Source of the DNA: Georgenia yuyongxinii
Lineage (GTDB): Bacteria > Actinomycetota > Actinomycetes > Actinomycetales > Actinomycetaceae
Assembly: GCF_006352065.1 (NCBI RefSeq)
Contig: NZ_CP040915.1
Span: 310,001-374,000, forward strand
DNA: 64,000 nucleotides
Direction: 5' to 3'
Shown one piece after another: positions 50,000-59,868 of this stretch. Made by a program: the position numbers and the translations under genes. The notes under the pieces were generated by a model that made no database searches, was not told the origin of the DNA, and was given only the letters and a program-made list of their open reading frames with translations. The first letter of the stretch is position 1; each line of letters starts with the position of its first letter.

Positions 50000-50935
50000 T
50001 TACGGCGTTTGGCGCGGCGGTGCTGACGGCGGGCGGTGCGGCGGTGCAGACGGCGGGCGGCGCGGCGGCAGCACGAACCGGTCGAGGTCGGCGGCCGCCA
50101 CCACCCGTGCCTGACCCGCGCGGGCCCGGGCCTGGGCCGCGAGGTGCGTGACGTCGGGGTAGCGCGCCGAGAAGTGGGTGAGCACGAGGGTGCCGGCGCC
50201 GCCGTGCCCGGCGAGCCCGCCCGCCTGCCCCGCCGTCAGGTGCAGGTACGCCCCGGCCAGGTCGGCGTCCTCGTCGGCGAAGGTGCTCTCTGTGACGAGG
50301 AGGTCGGCGCCGTCGGCGAGCTCTTCGGCGCCGGCACACACGGCGGTGTCCATCACCAGCGCGAACCGCTGCCCCCGGCGTGGCACGCTGACGTCCTCGA
50401 GGCGCACGCCGTCCACCCGGCCCTCGCGCTGCAGCCGGCCCACCGCCGGGCCGGACAAGCCGACGGCGGCGAGCTGCTCCGGGACCAGGGTGCGGCCGTC
50501 CGGCTCGACCAGTCGGTAGCCGAAGGCGGCGATCCGGTGCCGCAGCGGCACGACCGTCAGCCCCGGCGCCACCTCATCCGCCGAGCCGTGCGGCACCAGC
50601 CGGACGTCGACGCCGGGACCGGCCAGGGCCACCAGGGCACGCACCACCTCCTCGCCCGCAGCTGGGTAGTGCAGGTGCACCGGGTGGTCGGCGCCGTCGA
50701 CGGCCATCCTCGCGAGCACCCCGGGCAGCCCGAAGCAGTGGTCGCCGTGGACGTGGGTCAGGCAGATCCGGGTGATCGACGGCGCCGCGACCCCGGCGTG
50801 GATCATCTGCCGCTGGGTGCCCTCACCCGGGTCGAACAGCAGGCTCTCCCCGTCCCAGCGCAGCAGGTAGCCGTTGTGGTTGCGGGTGCGGGTGGGCACC
50901 TGGGAGGCGGTGCCCAGCACGATCAGCTCTCGCAC
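50000..50935 (-). CDS. rnz: Ribonuclease Z (MBL-fold tRNA 3-prime endonuclease)
   Basis: A 311-aa product with a GTG start at 50935 (VRELIVLGTASQVPTRTRNH). Motifs: FDPGEGTQRQM, the zinc motif ICLTHVHGDHCFGLPGVLA (HxHxDH), PLRHRIAAFGYRLVEP, LVMDTAVCAGA and VLTHFSARYPD. RNase Z removes the 3-prime trailer of tRNA precursors, and none of the tRNA genes in this window encodes CCA, so the enzyme is needed for their maturation. The last 20 residues are a Pro/Ser/Arg tail (PPSAPPHRPPSAPP) encoded by a short G/C-rich repeat. The frame upstream of 50935 has no conserved sequence. Confidence 0.93.
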   Translation of the reverse strand: MRELIVLGTASQVPTRTRNHNGYLLRWDGESLLFDPGEGTQRQMIHAGVAAPSITRICLTHVHGDHCFGLPGVLARMAVDGADHPVHLHYPAAGEEVVRALVALAGPGVDVRLVPHGSADEVAPGLTVVPLRHRIAAFGYRLVEPDGRTLVPEQLAAVGLSGPAVGRLQREGRVDGVRLEDVSVPRRGQRFALVMDTAVCAGAEELADGADLLVTESTFADEDADLAGAYLHLTAGQAGGLAGHGGAGTLVLTHFSARYPDVTHLAAQARARAGQARVVAAADLDRFVLPPRRPPSAPPHRPPSAPPRQTP

Positions 50936-51101
50936 CCGTCGAGTCTCACCCGTGCGTGGGGACGGCGCCCGCGGGTGAAGCGGGTGTCCGAGGGGCACGC
51001 GGGTGGCCGGGCACCGGCGTCGTGCGCGCAATCTCGCTGGCGACCCCCCAGAAGTAGGGGGTGGCAAGATTCGCCCGGCTTCGAGTGGGTCCCGCCACGA
51101 T

Positions 51102-52304
51102 ATGCGCATGGCGAATCCGGGCGTGGAGGCGGTGCGTGGCCGGCTGGAGCGCGCCGCGCGCGCCGGTCTGGACCCGGCCGCGTACGCCCACGAGTCACTG
51201 TCGGTGCTGGGTCGGGCCGTGCCGTTCGACGCCGCGTGCCACGGCAGCCTCGACCCGGGGACCGGTCTGATCACCGGCTCCACGAAGGTTGCGCTCCCGA
51301 GCGACCACGACGTGGAGTTCCTCGCCCACGAGTACGTCACCGACGAGGTGAACCTCTTCGTCGACCTCGCCCGCCGGCCGCGCCCGGTGGGCGTCCTCGT
51401 GGACGACACCGGCGGCGACCCGAACCGCAGCACCCGCTACCGAGACCTGCTCACCACCCGGTACGGGCTCCAGCACGAGCTACGGGCCGCGCTGGTCGTC
51501 GGGGGCGCCGCGTGGGCCACGCTGGCCCTCTATCGTCAGGGCTCGCGCGGGTTCAGCGCGAGCGAGGCGGACCTGGTGGCTGCAATCGCCCCGGTGCTCG
51601 CCCTGGGGGCACGTGCCGCGGTGGCGGCCGGTGCGGCCCAGCGGCTGCGGCAGGCCCCACCTGCCGCGTCTGCCGCGGCCGCCGCGTCTGCCGCGTCTGC
51701 CGCGGCCGCCGGCGGGTGGCAGGCGGGTGAGGGTGGAGCGCCGGGCGTGCTCGTGGTCGACTCCGCGGGCCGGGTGGTGCAGTCCACCACGACGGCCGAG
51801 CACCTGGTCGCCGAGCTCGGCGGCGCCGTGCACGGTGAGCTGCCGATCGCCGTCGTCGCGACGATCGCCGCAGCCCGCGCCCCCGCACGCCGGGGCAGGC
51901 TGCTGCAGGCCCGGGCGCGGGTCCGCACCCGCACCGGCCGGTGGCTCGTGGTGCACGGCGCGGCGCTCGCCGACCACGCCGGCGACCGCCGGCACGTGGT
52001 CGTCACGATCAAGCAGGCAGGCCCGCCGGAGGTGGTGCCGGTCGTCGTCGCCGCGCTGGGCCTCAGCGCCCGCGAGCGCGACGTCGTCGCGGGAGTGCTG
52101 CGTGGGGCCAGCACGGCGGAGATCGCCGCGGCCCTGCACCTCTCGCCCTACACGGTGCAGGACCACCTGAAGTCCGTCTTCGACAAGGCGGGTGTCTCCA
52201 GCCGTCGTGAGCTCGTCGCGAAGGTGTTCTTCGACCAGTACGCGCCACGGCTCGGCGGCGCGCTGAGCCCGTCGGGCTGGTTCGCGCCCCCGTCGGCTCC
52301 GTGA
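51102..52304 (+). CDS. LuxR-family transcriptional regulator with GAF/PAS-like N-terminus
   Basis: A 400-aa product from ATG 51102 (an ATG two codons on is equally likely). N-terminal 170 residues look like a GAF-type sensor: PFDAACHGSLDPGTGLITGS, HEYVTDEVNLFVDLARRP and LRAALVVGGAAWATLALYR. An Ala-rich linker encoded by gccgcgtct-type repeats (about 51660-51710) follows, then a second small domain and the HTH (GLSARERDVVAGVLRGAST, LSPYTVQDHLKSVFDKAGV). It probably senses a ligand and binds as a dimer; targets unknown. It is divergent from rnz. Confidence 0.88.
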   Translation: MRMANPGVEAVRGRLERAARAGLDPAAYAHESLSVLGRAVPFDAACHGSLDPGTGLITGSTKVALPSDHDVEFLAHEYVTDEVNLFVDLARRPRPVGVLVDDTGGDPNRSTRYRDLLTTRYGLQHELRAALVVGGAAWATLALYRQGSRGFSASEADLVAAIAPVLALGARAAVAAGAAQRLRQAPPAASAAAAASAASAAAAGGWQAGEGGAPGVLVVDSAGRVVQSTTTAEHLVAELGGAVHGELPIAVVATIAAARAPARRGRLLQARARVRTRTGRWLVVHGAALADHAGDRRHVVVTIKQAGPPEVVPVVVAALGLSARERDVVAGVLRGASTAEIAAALHLSPYTVQDHLKSVFDKAGVSSRRELVAKVFFDQYAPRLGGALSPSGWFAPPSAP

Positions 52305-52376
52305 GTGCGGCAAGGAGCGGCGCGGTTCGGGCGCGACAGGACTTGCCCACGCCGCGGGTGGGGCCACCATGGGGTC

Positions 52377-52721
52377 ATGGCCATCCAGATCGCGCGCGTC
52401 TACGACCCGCCGGAGGACGACGGCGCGGCCCGCGTGCTGGTGGACCGGCTGTGGCCTCGCGGGGTCGCCAAGGCCGACGTGCACGTCGACCTGTGGCTCA
52501 AGGAGATCGGGCCCTCGACCGAGCTGCGCACGTGGTTCGGCCACGAACCGGCGAAGTTCGAGGAGTTCGCCCGCCGCTACCGCGCCGAGCTCGACGCCAA
52601 CCCGGCAGTCGGCCGACTCCGCGACCTCGAGCGTGAGCAGGGCACCGTCACGCTGGTCTACTCGGCGAAGGACACCGAGCACAACCAGGCCGTCGTGCTG
52701 CGGGACTACCTGACCGGCTGA
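52377..52721 (+). CDS. DUF488-family protein
   Basis: A 114-aa product from the ATG at 52377 (MAIQIARVYDPPEDDGAARV). The DUF488 hallmark VLVDRLWPRGVAKADVHVD and WLKEIGPSTELRTWFGHEP is complete, with LVYSAKDTEHNQAVVLRDYL at the end. Function is not established for the family. It is 72 bp after the LuxR gene on the same strand. Confidence 0.92.
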   Translation: MAIQIARVYDPPEDDGAARVLVDRLWPRGVAKADVHVDLWLKEIGPSTELRTWFGHEPAKFEEFARRYRAELDANPAVGRLRDLEREQGTVTLVYSAKDTEHNQAVVLRDYLTG

Positions 52722-52787
52722 CACCCGCGCGGCGCCGCACCGGCGCCCCCGCCTGGAGCCTCATGCCTCCGCTCATGCCACCCGACC

Positions 52788-53465
52788 TCACGTCGGCCGG
52801 TGCCGGCCCAGCCCCGCGGCGCGGGCGCGGGCGAGGGCCGCCTCCCGGTCCGGCACGCCCAGCCTGCGTGGGATCCCCGTGAGGTAGTTGCGTACCGACT
52901 TCGTGCTCAGATGGAGCCGGCCGGCGATGCGGGCGACGTCGTACCCCGAGGCGAGCAGGTCGAGGATCTCCCGCTCACGCTCGCTGAGCTCCGGCAGCGG
53001 CGGGGCATACGGTGCACCGCCCGCCCGCAGCATCGCCCGGGCGTGCGCCACGGCACTGGGCCCGAAGTGCAGCTCCCGCCGGGCCGCCGCGTGGACGACC
53101 TCGAGCAGCTCGTCCTCGTCGGCGCCCTTGAGCACGTAGCCCACCGCACCGTGCCGGATCGCCTCGGCCAGCTGCTCGGCGTCGTCGACCATCGTCAGCA
53201 TGACCACGGCGACGTCGGGGGCGAGCACCTGCAGCCGGGAGGTGACCGCGATGCCGTCCTCGTCCGGCATGCGGATGTCCATGAGCATCACCTGCGGCCG
53301 GGCGGTGACCGCCACCTTGACCGCTTCCGCACCGTCGGCGGCGGACCCGACGAGCTCGACGTCGGCGCGAGAGTCGAAGAGAGCCCGCAGGCCCTCGCGG
53401 AAGAGGGTGTGGTCGTCGGCGACCGCCACCCGGATCGGCGGGCCGACGGCGGGTGTCTGGCTCAC
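52788..53465 (-). CDS. NarL/FixJ-family response regulator
   Basis: A 225-aa product with a GTG start at 53465, overlapping the kinase stop by 4 nt. The receiver domain has VAVADDHTLFREGLRALFD (acidic pocket DD), the phosphoacceptor Asp in VMLMDIRMPDEDG, Thr/Ser in MLTMVDD and Lys in VLKGADEDEL. The HTH is ELSEREREILDLLASGYDV and LSTKSVRNYLTGIPRRLGV. It is phosphorylated by the adjacent kinase and controls unknown genes; the recognition helix is intact. The preceding membrane protein gene may encode a co-sensor. Confidence 0.95.
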   Translation of the reverse strand: MSQTPAVGPPIRVAVADDHTLFREGLRALFDSRADVELVGSAADGAEAVKVAVTARPQVMLMDIRMPDEDGIAVTSRLQVLAPDVAVVMLTMVDDAEQLAEAIRHGAVGYVLKGADEDELLEVVHAAARRELHFGPSAVAHARAMLRAGGAPYAPPLPELSEREREILDLLASGYDVARIAGRLHLSTKSVRNYLTGIPRRLGVPDREAALARARAAGLGRHRPT

Positions 53466-55615
53466 AGGTCCGCCTTGGTGAGGCCCGGCCCGGGCAGCCG
53501 CGGGCCGGCGGGCTTTGGCAGCCGCGGGTCGCTGGGCTCGGGCAGCGGCAGCGACGCGGTCACGACGGTGCCGTGGACGTCGGAGGCGATGCGCACGCTG
53601 CCGCCGAGCTCGCGCGCCCGGTCGAGCATCGACGTCGTCCCCACCCCGGGCGTGCCCTGGAGCCTCGCCCCGTCCGGTGCGTCGGCGTCCGGTCCGGCGG
53701 TGGGTGCGCCGCCGCTCCCGTCGTCCCGCACGGTCAGGCGCAGTGCGCCGGGCTGGAGCTCGACCCGGACCTCGCACCGGGTGCCGCTCGAGTGCCGCCA
53801 CGCGTTCGCGACGGCCTCGACAGCGATCCGGTAGGCGGCGACCTCGATGGCGGCGGGCAGCGCGGCCCGCCGCACGGCGTCGTCGGCGCGCACCTCCACC
53901 GGCATCGTCGAGGCGGTGCGGGTGAACGCGGTCAGGGCACCGACCAGGCCCAGCTCGTCGAGCGCGGGCGGACGCAGCCCGTAGACGAGCCGGCGCACCT
54001 CCACCACCGCGCCACCGACGTGCCGGCGGGCGTCCTCCAGCAGGGCCGCGGCGCGCGCCGGGTCCGTCGCGAGGTGGTTGCCGGCGGCGGCCAGGGACAG
54101 GCGCACCGCGCCGAGCGTGGGGCCGAGCCCGTCGTGCAGGTCGTTGCGGATGCGGCGCCGCTCCTCCTCGCGGGCGCTGACGAGCGCCCGGTAGGAGTGG
54201 GCGAGCCGCCGGTCGAGCGTGGTCGCGTGGGCGAGGACGCCGAGGTGGGCGAGCGTCGGGTCGAGGGCGTGCCGGCTCGCGCGGTCGGGCTCGCCCACGA
54301 GGACGAGCTCGCCGACCGGCGTGCCCGCGTGGACCAGACCGAACGCACGACGCGGCGCCGTCGCGGGCGCGGTGCCGGCGTGCACGACCTCGCCGCCGGG
54401 CAGGGTGATCTCCACGGCGGCCAGCCGCAGCGACCGGCGCAGCGTCGCCACGGCGGTCTCCAGGGCATGACCGGTGCCTGGGGCGGTGGTGAGGGCGGCG
54501 AGCAGGACGGCGGGATCATCGCGGGTGCCGTACAGGGCGCGGTTGACCACGGCGCGCACGGCCAGGAAGGCCGGGTGGACGGCGACGGCGACCGCCCCGG
54601 CCGCGACCACCGCAGCCCCGGTGGGGTCCAGCGCGACGGTCACCGCGATCGCGACGACCACCAGGTACACCGTCACGGCGCCGACGCCGAGCAACGCGTA
54701 GGTGGCGGTCCGGGCGATCGCGGACGTGGCGTCCCAGAGCCCGCGGCGCAGCACCGCAGCCGCGACGGCCAGCGGGACGAGCTCGAAGCTCAGCACGATC
54801 CCGGCCTGGACGACGAGGTCGGCGACCGTGCCCGGACCGACGCCTAGGGCTTGCTGGGCCACCGTCGCCACCAGCAGCGCCGTCCCGGCGATCGTGAACG
54901 CCCCGGCGACCCACCGCGCCTGAGACCGTCCCGCCGGGTCCGTGCGGTGGTACCGGCTCAGCACCACGAGCACCACCACACCCAGGAGCGCCACCGTCCC
55001 GGCGGTCTCCACCGGGCCGGGCAGGCCCGCCCCGACCATCCCGGCCAGCTCGACCAGGACCACCAGCGCGATCAGGAGCGCGGTCCACCGCGGGGCGAAA
55101 CGCCCGGTCGGGAACGTCAGCAGCCAGGCCACGAACGCGACCAGCACCGCGGCGTCGACCACCGCCACGACCCTGGTCCAACCCGGCGACGCGGCCGCGA
55201 GCGCGGGCAAGGTCTGCGGGAACACCAGCCCGACTCCCACCAGTACCGCGGCCGCCGTCAGCGCCTCTGGGCGGGGGCCGGCCACCCGGACCAGCAGCAC
55301 CGCCACCGCGAGGTACGTCAGCACCAGCAGGCTCAGCAGCACGATGCCGGCGACGGCGTACCCCACCGGGGTCAGCCCGAGCCCGTTCAGCCCGGCCACC
55401 TCCGCGGGGGTGAGCGCACCGGGCGGGCAGGGGCTGGCCGCGCACACGGCGGACCCGGCCGCGATGGCGGCTGGCACGCTCAGAGCGAAGAGCGCCGCTG
55501 CCGCCAGCGCTGCGGCGAGGATGCCCGCCCGGGCCAGGGCAGACCACCGCGCGGTCGCGACCGGCGCCGTCGCCGGCACGGTCGGGGCAACGATGCCTGG
55601 GGCGACGGCGTCCAC
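53462..55615 (-). CDS. Membrane histidine kinase (NarX/DesK-type, HisKA_3)
   Basis: A 717-aa kinase with about ten hydrophobic helices in the first 370 residues (e.g. ILAAALAAAALFALSVPAAI, VALLGVVVLVVLSRYH) and a linker GAF-like region near 400-470. The dimer/phosphoacceptor helix is EEERRRIRNDLHDGLGPTLG (His in DLHDG), and the ATPase domain has AYRIAVEAVANAWRHSSGTR (N-box) and GTPGVGTTSMLDRARELGG. This multi-helix HK architecture is common in Actinobacteria; the signal is unknown. It is coupled to the response regulator by a GTGA overlap and follows a small membrane protein gene at 55632. Confidence 0.94.
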   Translation of the reverse strand: MDAVAPGIVAPTVPATAPVATARWSALARAGILAAALAAAALFALSVPAAIAAGSAVCAASPCPPGALTPAEVAGLNGLGLTPVGYAVAGIVLLSLLVLTYLAVAVLLVRVAGPRPEALTAAAVLVGVGLVFPQTLPALAAASPGWTRVVAVVDAAVLVAFVAWLLTFPTGRFAPRWTALLIALVVLVELAGMVGAGLPGPVETAGTVALLGVVVLVVLSRYHRTDPAGRSQARWVAGAFTIAGTALLVATVAQQALGVGPGTVADLVVQAGIVLSFELVPLAVAAAVLRRGLWDATSAIARTATYALLGVGAVTVYLVVVAIAVTVALDPTGAAVVAAGAVAVAVHPAFLAVRAVVNRALYGTRDDPAVLLAALTTAPGTGHALETAVATLRRSLRLAAVEITLPGGEVVHAGTAPATAPRRAFGLVHAGTPVGELVLVGEPDRASRHALDPTLAHLGVLAHATTLDRRLAHSYRALVSAREEERRRIRNDLHDGLGPTLGAVRLSLAAAGNHLATDPARAAALLEDARRHVGGAVVEVRRLVYGLRPPALDELGLVGALTAFTRTASTMPVEVRADDAVRRAALPAAIEVAAYRIAVEAVANAWRHSSGTRCEVRVELQPGALRLTVRDDGSGGAPTAGPDADAPDGARLQGTPGVGTTSMLDRARELGGSVRIASDVHGTVVTASLPLPEPSDPRLPKPAGPRLPGPGLTKADL

Positions 55616-55631
55616 GCCTGGACCCTAGCGA

Positions 55632-56237
55632 CTACGCCACGGCGGGGTGGGTGGTACCAGCCCGCCAGGTGCGCCGGCGAGCGGCGGCCGCGACACCGAT
55701 CCAGACGAGCGCCATGAAGGCGGCGTTGAGCGGCACCAGGAACATGATCGGCAGGTAGAGCGCGACGCCGAGGCCCACCGGCCAGGGCCACGTGCCCGCG
55801 CGGACCCCCGTCACGGCGGAGCCGACCATCCCGACGAGCGCGATGAGAACTTCGGCGGTGACGAGCCCTGACGGCGGCTCGGTGCCCGTGACCACCACCC
55901 CGATCATCGACAGCCCGCTGGCCGCCAGCCCCAGGACCGCCAGCCACCACCACGCCCGGCGCCCCGCCGCCTGCCACCACAACCCCCGGCCCGCCCGCCC
56001 CCGCGTCGGCACCAGCGCCGCGAGCGCGAGCGCACCCAGGAGGAAGGCCACGCCGACGAGGCCCTCCGAGACGCGGCCGAGTCCCTGGCTGTGGTCGTCC
56101 AGCGCGGCGGGGTCGACCATGCTGACGGCGACGTCGCCGAGAAGTGCCGCCGCCGCCAGCAGCGCGGCCACGGCGGCCAGGCGGCGTCGGGTCGGTGTGA
56201 TGGCGGGGGCCGTGCGGGTGGTGGTCGTGGCGGTCAT
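55632..56237 (-). CDS. Small polytopic membrane protein linked to the two-component system
   Basis: A 201-aa product (MTATTTTRTAPAITPTRRRL) with about five to six hydrophobic helices (AAVAALLAAAALLGDVAVSM, GVAFLLGALALAALVP, AWWWLAVLGLAASGLSMIGV, GLGVALYLPIMFLVPLNAAF). I do not recognise the family. It ends 17 bp before the kinase start and is very likely in one operon with kinase and regulator, possibly as an accessory sensor. The 201 bp between it and the modBC stop hold nothing clear. Confidence 0.8.
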   Translation of the reverse strand: MTATTTTRTAPAITPTRRRLAAVAALLAAAALLGDVAVSMVDPAALDDHSQGLGRVSEGLVGVAFLLGALALAALVPTRGRAGRGLWWQAAGRRAWWWLAVLGLAASGLSMIGVVVTGTEPPSGLVTAEVLIALVGMVGSAVTGVRAGTWPWPVGLGVALYLPIMFLVPLNAAFMALVWIGVAAAARRRTWRAGTTHPAVA

Positions 56238-56438
56238 CGGTGCCTCCTGGTCCGGCCCCGGACGGGGCGTGTACCGGGAAGCCTGGCGCCGGGGAATGCC
56301 CGGGCGACCACGGGACGGTCCTGAATGACGGGAACCGGTGTCCCGACGGCGAGGCCGATGTCGTCGCCGACGGCGCCACCACCACCGTGACGCGGGGCGG
56401 CGCGATGTCGGGTGCGACGCGGTGCGTCGCCCGTCTCG

Positions 56439-58547
56439 TCAGGCCGGGAAGATCGCCACCTCGGCGGCCTTGACCGTGAACAGCGCCGCGGCGCCCGCGT
56501 CAAGCTCCAGCGCGGCGACCGCGGCGGGCGTGATGTCGGCCGCCAGCCGGTGCCCGTCGGCGGTGCCGGCGTGCACGCGCACCAGCTCGCCGAGGTGCTC
56601 CAGCGACGCCACGACCACCGGCACGGTGTTGCGCGGGCTGCCGCCGGGCGGGTCGCGGTGGACGCTGACGGCGCGGGGGCTGAAGGTCGCCGCCACCTGC
56701 TCGTCGGGCCGACAGGCCGGGTCGACCAGGCCGTGCACCACCAGCGGGCCGGGCTCGGCCACCACCGCTCCGCCGTCGGCGTCACCGAGCCGCAGCGACC
56801 CGGCGACGAGGTTCACTCCCGCGAGCCGCGCCGCGAAGGCGGACCGCGGACGGGTCAGGACCTCGAGAACCGGGCCGTGCTCGACCACCCGGCCGCCCTC
56901 CAGGACGACGACGTCATCGGCCAGTGCCAGGACGTCCAGCAGGTCGTGGGTGACGAGGACCGCGGTGCGGCCCGACTCGCGCAGGACCGTCCGCAGAGCC
57001 TGGCGCATGGCCACCGCGGCGTCGACGTCGAGCGCGGAGAGTGGCTCGTCCAGCAGCACGACGTCGGGCTCGGGCGCCAGTGCCCGAGCCAGTGCCACGC
57101 GCTGCGCCTGCCCGCCGGAGAGCTGGTGCGTCCGGCGCCCGGCCAGGTGTGCGGCCCCGACCCGGCCCAGCGCGTCCTGGGCCACGCCGCGAGCCACGGC
57201 GCGGGGCGTGCCCGTGGCGCGCGGACCGAAGGCGACGTTGCCCAGCGCGTCCAGGTGCGGCAGGAGCAGCGGCTCCTGGGCGAGCAGGCTCACGCGGCGC
57301 GCGTGGGGCGCCACCCATGCGTCCGGCCCGGCGACCGTGCGGGCGCCGATGCGCACGGTCCCCGCCGCGGGGCGCACGAGCCCGGAGAGCAGCCCGAGCA
57401 GCGTCGACTTTCCGGCCCCGTTCGGGCCGAGGACTGCGAGCACGCCACCGCCCGGCACCTCCACGTCGAGGTGGATGTCCCGCTCGGGCACGCTCGCGTG
57501 GACTGAGATCGGCGTGGCAGGTACCCGTGGCCGCCCCGGCGGGCGGACCGGGGAGCTTTCGTCGGGCAAAGCCTGACGGATCGTCCCCGATGTGGGCGAG
57601 GCGGTCGCCGCTGCGGCGCCGGGCCGGGAATCGGGTGGGGGCCGCCGCTGCGTCGCGAGCACCATCACCGCCGCCACGGCGATGAGGACCACGGACAGCG
57701 CCAGCGCCGCATCGGGATCGGTCTCGCGCTGCAGGTAGATCTCCAGCGGCAGGGTGCGCGTGACGCCCTGCAGCGAGCCCGCGAACGTTAGCGTCGCGCC
57801 GAACTCGCCGAGCGCCCGGGCGAAGGCGAGGGCGGTGCCCGAGGCCAGGGCCGGGAGCAGCAGCGGCACGGTGACGCGCCGCAGGACCGTGGTGGGGCGC
57901 GCACCCAGGGTGGCGGCGATCCGCTCGTAGCGTTGCCCGGCGGTACGCGCGGCCCCCTCGAGGGAGAGCACGAGGAACGGCAGCGAGACGAACGTTTGCG
58001 CGATCACCACCGCGGTGGTGGAGAACGCGATGTCGACCCCCAGCGCCTCGAGCCGGGCGCCGAGCAGACCCCGGCGTCCGAGCGTGGTCAGCAGGGCCAG
58101 TCCCGAGACCACCGGCGGCAGGACCAGCGGAAGCAGGACGACGGTGCGCAGCACCCGCAGCCCTGGCAGCCGGCCGCGGGCCAGCACGAGGGCCAGCGGC
58201 ACCCCGAGGAGCACGCACAGCACGGTGGCGCTCAGCGACGTGCGCAGGCTCAGCACCAGCGCTGCGACCGACGCCTCGGAGGAGACCAGGGCGGGGAACC
58301 GGGACCACGGCACCCGCAGCAGCATCCCCAGCACCGGTACGACGATGACCAGCACCGCCGCGCCGGCTGGCAGGAAGACCCATCCCGGCAGCCCCGCGTC
58401 CTCGGCGGCACCTCGGCCCGCCCGCCGGCGGTCGTTCGGCCCCCGCCCCGCCCGCCGGCGGTCGTTCGGCCCCCGCCCCGCCCGCCGGCGGTCGTTCGGG
58501 CCTCGTCCCGCCCGCCCGGCGCGGGCCTGGCGCGGGATCGCGGTCAC
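56439..58547 (-). CDS. modBC: Fused molybdate ABC permease and ATPase (ModB-ModC)
   Basis: A 702-aa fusion from the GTG at 58547 (overlapping the modA stop). Residues about 1-45 include a repeated [10 protein letters not shown]-type tract, then the ModB permease with [13 protein letters not shown]-type helices, [20 protein letters not shown] and the EAA loop [18 protein letters not shown]. After a Pro/Ser/Arg linker the ModC ATPase follows: Walker [15 protein letters not shown], signature [19 protein letters not shown], Walker [13 protein letters not shown], switch VTHD, and a C-terminal TOBE-like domain ([18 protein letters not shown]). It imports molybdate/tungstate with ModA. The split genes are more usual, so the fusion is noteworthy. 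Confidence 0.93.
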   Translation of the reverse strand: MTAIPRQARAGRAGRGPNDRRRAGRGPNDRRRAGRGPNDRRRAGRGAAEDAGLPGWVFLPAGAAVLVIVVPVLGMLLRVPWSRFPALVSSEASVAALVLSLRTSLSATVLCVLLGVPLALVLARGRLPGLRVLRTVVLLPLVLPPVVSGLALLTTLGRRGLLGARLEALGVDIAFSTTAVVIAQTFVSLPFLVLSLEGAARTAGQRYERIAATLGARPTTVLRRVTVPLLLPALASGTALAFARALGEFGATLTFAGSLQGVTRTLPLEIYLQRETDPDAALALSVVLIAVAAVMVLATQRRPPPDSRPGAAAATASPTSGTIRQALPDESSPVRPPGRPRVPATPISVHASVPERDIHLDVEVPGGGVLAVLGPNGAGKSTLLGLLSGLVRPAAGTVRIGARTVAGPDAWVAPHARRVSLLAQEPLLLPHLDALGNVAFGPRATGTPRAVARGVAQDALGRVGAAHLAGRRTHQLSGGQAQRVALARALAPEPDVVLLDEPLSALDVDAAVAMRQALRTVLRESGRTAVLVTHDLLDVLALADDVVVLEGGRVVEHGPVLEVLTRPRSAFAARLAGVNLVAGSLRLGDADGGAVVAEPGPLVVHGLVDPACRPDEQVAATFSPRAVSVHRDPPGGSPRNTVPVVVASLEHLGELVRVHAGTADGHRLAADITPAAVAALELDAGAAALFTVKAAEVAIFPA
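58417..58510. repeat. 30-bp in-frame minisatellite, about 3 copies
   Basis: The unit cccgccggcggtcgttcggc plus cccgccccg (about 30 bp) repeats three times on the plus strand. On the coding strand it specifies three copies of a [10 protein letters not shown] decapeptide at the very N-terminus of ModBC, before the first membrane helix. The basic repeats would lie on the cytoplasmic side. Confidence 0.9.
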
Positions 58548-59461
58548 GGCAGGCGGAACCCGGCGTCGGCCAGGATCTCGCGCCCGGCCTCCCCGGTGAG
58601 GGTGTCCACCCATAGCTGCGCGAGCTCGGGCGCCTGGCTGTCCTGAAGGATCGCCACCCGGTACCGGTTGACCACCTGGTCGGCCTCGGGCACCGCGATG
58701 ACCTCGATGGCGTCCCCCGCGCCCGCGGCGTCGGTGCTGTAGACGAGGCCCGCGTCCGCCTGCCCGGAGGTGACCTTGCCGAGCACGTCGGTCACCGCGG
58801 ACTCCTCGCTCACCGGGTTCAGCGTGACTCCCATCAGCTCGGCGAGCTCCACGGTCGCCGCACCGCACGGCACCTGCGGGGCGCACACCACGAGCGAGGC
58901 GCCGTCGAGGCTCGCATCGAGGCCGGCCACGCCGGCCGGGTTGCCCGCCGGGACGATGAGCGTGAGGACGTTCTCGGCGACCAACGTCGGCTCGCCCGCC
59001 ACCGCGCCGCCCTCGACGGCCTGCGTCATGGTCGACTCGTTGGCGGTGGCCAGCACGTCGGCGGGGGCGCCCGCGAGGATCTGGCTGACCAGGTCGGAGG
59101 AGCCGGCGAAGGAGAACGTCACGCTGACCTCGGGGTGTGCCTGCTCGACGGTGGCGCCCAGCTCCTCGAAGACCTTGTTCAGCGAGGCGGCCGCGAAGAC
59201 CGTGAGCTCGCCGCTCAGCGCGTCCTCGGCCGGGGTGGCCGTCGTCTCCGAGGTGTCGCCCGTCCCGCTGACGCCGTCCGCCGGCTCGTCGGTGCCGTTC
59301 GTGCCTCCGCACGCGGCCAGCGCCAGCGCGGGCAGCAGGGCCAGGGGGACGACGGCGGCACGGAGCCTCCCCGGGCACGTGACCCTGGCGCGAGGCCGGC
59401 CGTCGTGTCCGCCGGGCCGAGCGTCGTGTCCGCCGGGCCGAGCACCCTGAATACGCTTCAC
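58544..59461 (-). CDS. modA: Molybdate-binding lipoprotein
   Basis: A 305-aa lipoprotein with a GTG start at 59461 overlapping the stop of the TOBE regulator. A long Arg/Gly-rich N-terminus leads to the hydrophobic signal and lipobox LALAACGG (Cys near 51). The ModA fold follows: [38 protein letters not shown] (anion-binding Ser), [19 protein letters not shown] and [13 protein letters not shown]. It captures molybdate outside the cell for ModBC. The molybdenum cofactor is needed by the narGHI reductase 1 kb upstream. Confidence 0.94.
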   Translation of the reverse strand: MKRIQGARPGGHDARPGGHDGRPRARVTCPGRLRAAVVPLALLPALALAACGGTNGTDEPADGVSGTGDTSETTATPAEDALSGELTVFAAASLNKVFEELGATVEQAHPEVSVTFSFAGSSDLVSQILAGAPADVLATANESTMTQAVEGGAVAGEPTLVAENVLTLIVPAGNPAGVAGLDASLDGASLVVCAPQVPCGAATVELAELMGVTLNPVSEESAVTDVLGKVTSGQADAGLVYSTDAAGAGDAIEVIAVPEADQVVNRYRVAILQDSQAPELAQLWVDTLTGEAGREILADAGFRLP

Positions 59462-59868
59462 AACGCCGCCTTCGGGGTCTCGATGATCACGGTCGTGGCC
59501 TTGACGACGGCGGTGGCCAGGGAACCAGGCTCCAGGCCGAGCTCTTCGGCAGCCTCACGGCTGATCAGGGAGACCACCCGGTACGGGCCGCACTGGAGCT
59601 CCACCTGGGCCATGACCCCGTCGGCGAGGACGCGGGTGACCAGGCCCGTGAAGCGGTTGCGCGCGGAGCGACCCACGCCGTCCTCGCCCGGTCCGTTGAC
59701 CTGGGCGGCATGCTCCTGGGCCCGGCGGGCGAGGTCGACGCCCTGGACCACCTTGCGTCCGGCGGCATCCGTGGAGGACGGGAGGCGTCCGTCGTCGACC
59801 CAGCGGCGCACGGTGTCATCGCTGACACCAAGAAGCCCCGCGGCCTCACTGATTCGAAATTGCGACAC
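59458..59868 (-). CDS. HTH-TOBE molybdate-responsive regulator (ModE-like, MerR-type head)
   Basis: A 136-aa product from the GTG at 59868 ([20 protein letters not shown]); upstream in-frame codons are less well supported. The N-terminal excisionase/MerR-type HTH ([20 protein letters not shown]) is followed by a linker and a C-terminal molybdate-binding TOBE/Mop domain ([38 protein letters not shown]). It probably represses modABC when molybdate is abundant. It heads the mod operon. The 227 bp upstream to narI hold the terminator at 60003 and a 21-bp direct repeat (gggttcgtcgggcgacccga twice, 59951-59995). Confidence 0.88.
   Translation of the reverse strand: MSQFRISEAAGLLGVSDDTVRRWVDDGRLPSSTDAAGRKVVQGVDLARRAQEHAAQVNGPGEDGVGRSARNRFTGLVTRVLADGVMAQVELQCGPYRVVSLISREAAEELGLEPGSLATAVVKATTVIIETPKAAL

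Noticed and set aside
58411-58510. CRISPR-like array
   Set aside because: The 30-bp units are contiguous and in frame within modBC with no spacers; it is a coding minisatellite. No CRISPR array was seen anywhere in the window.
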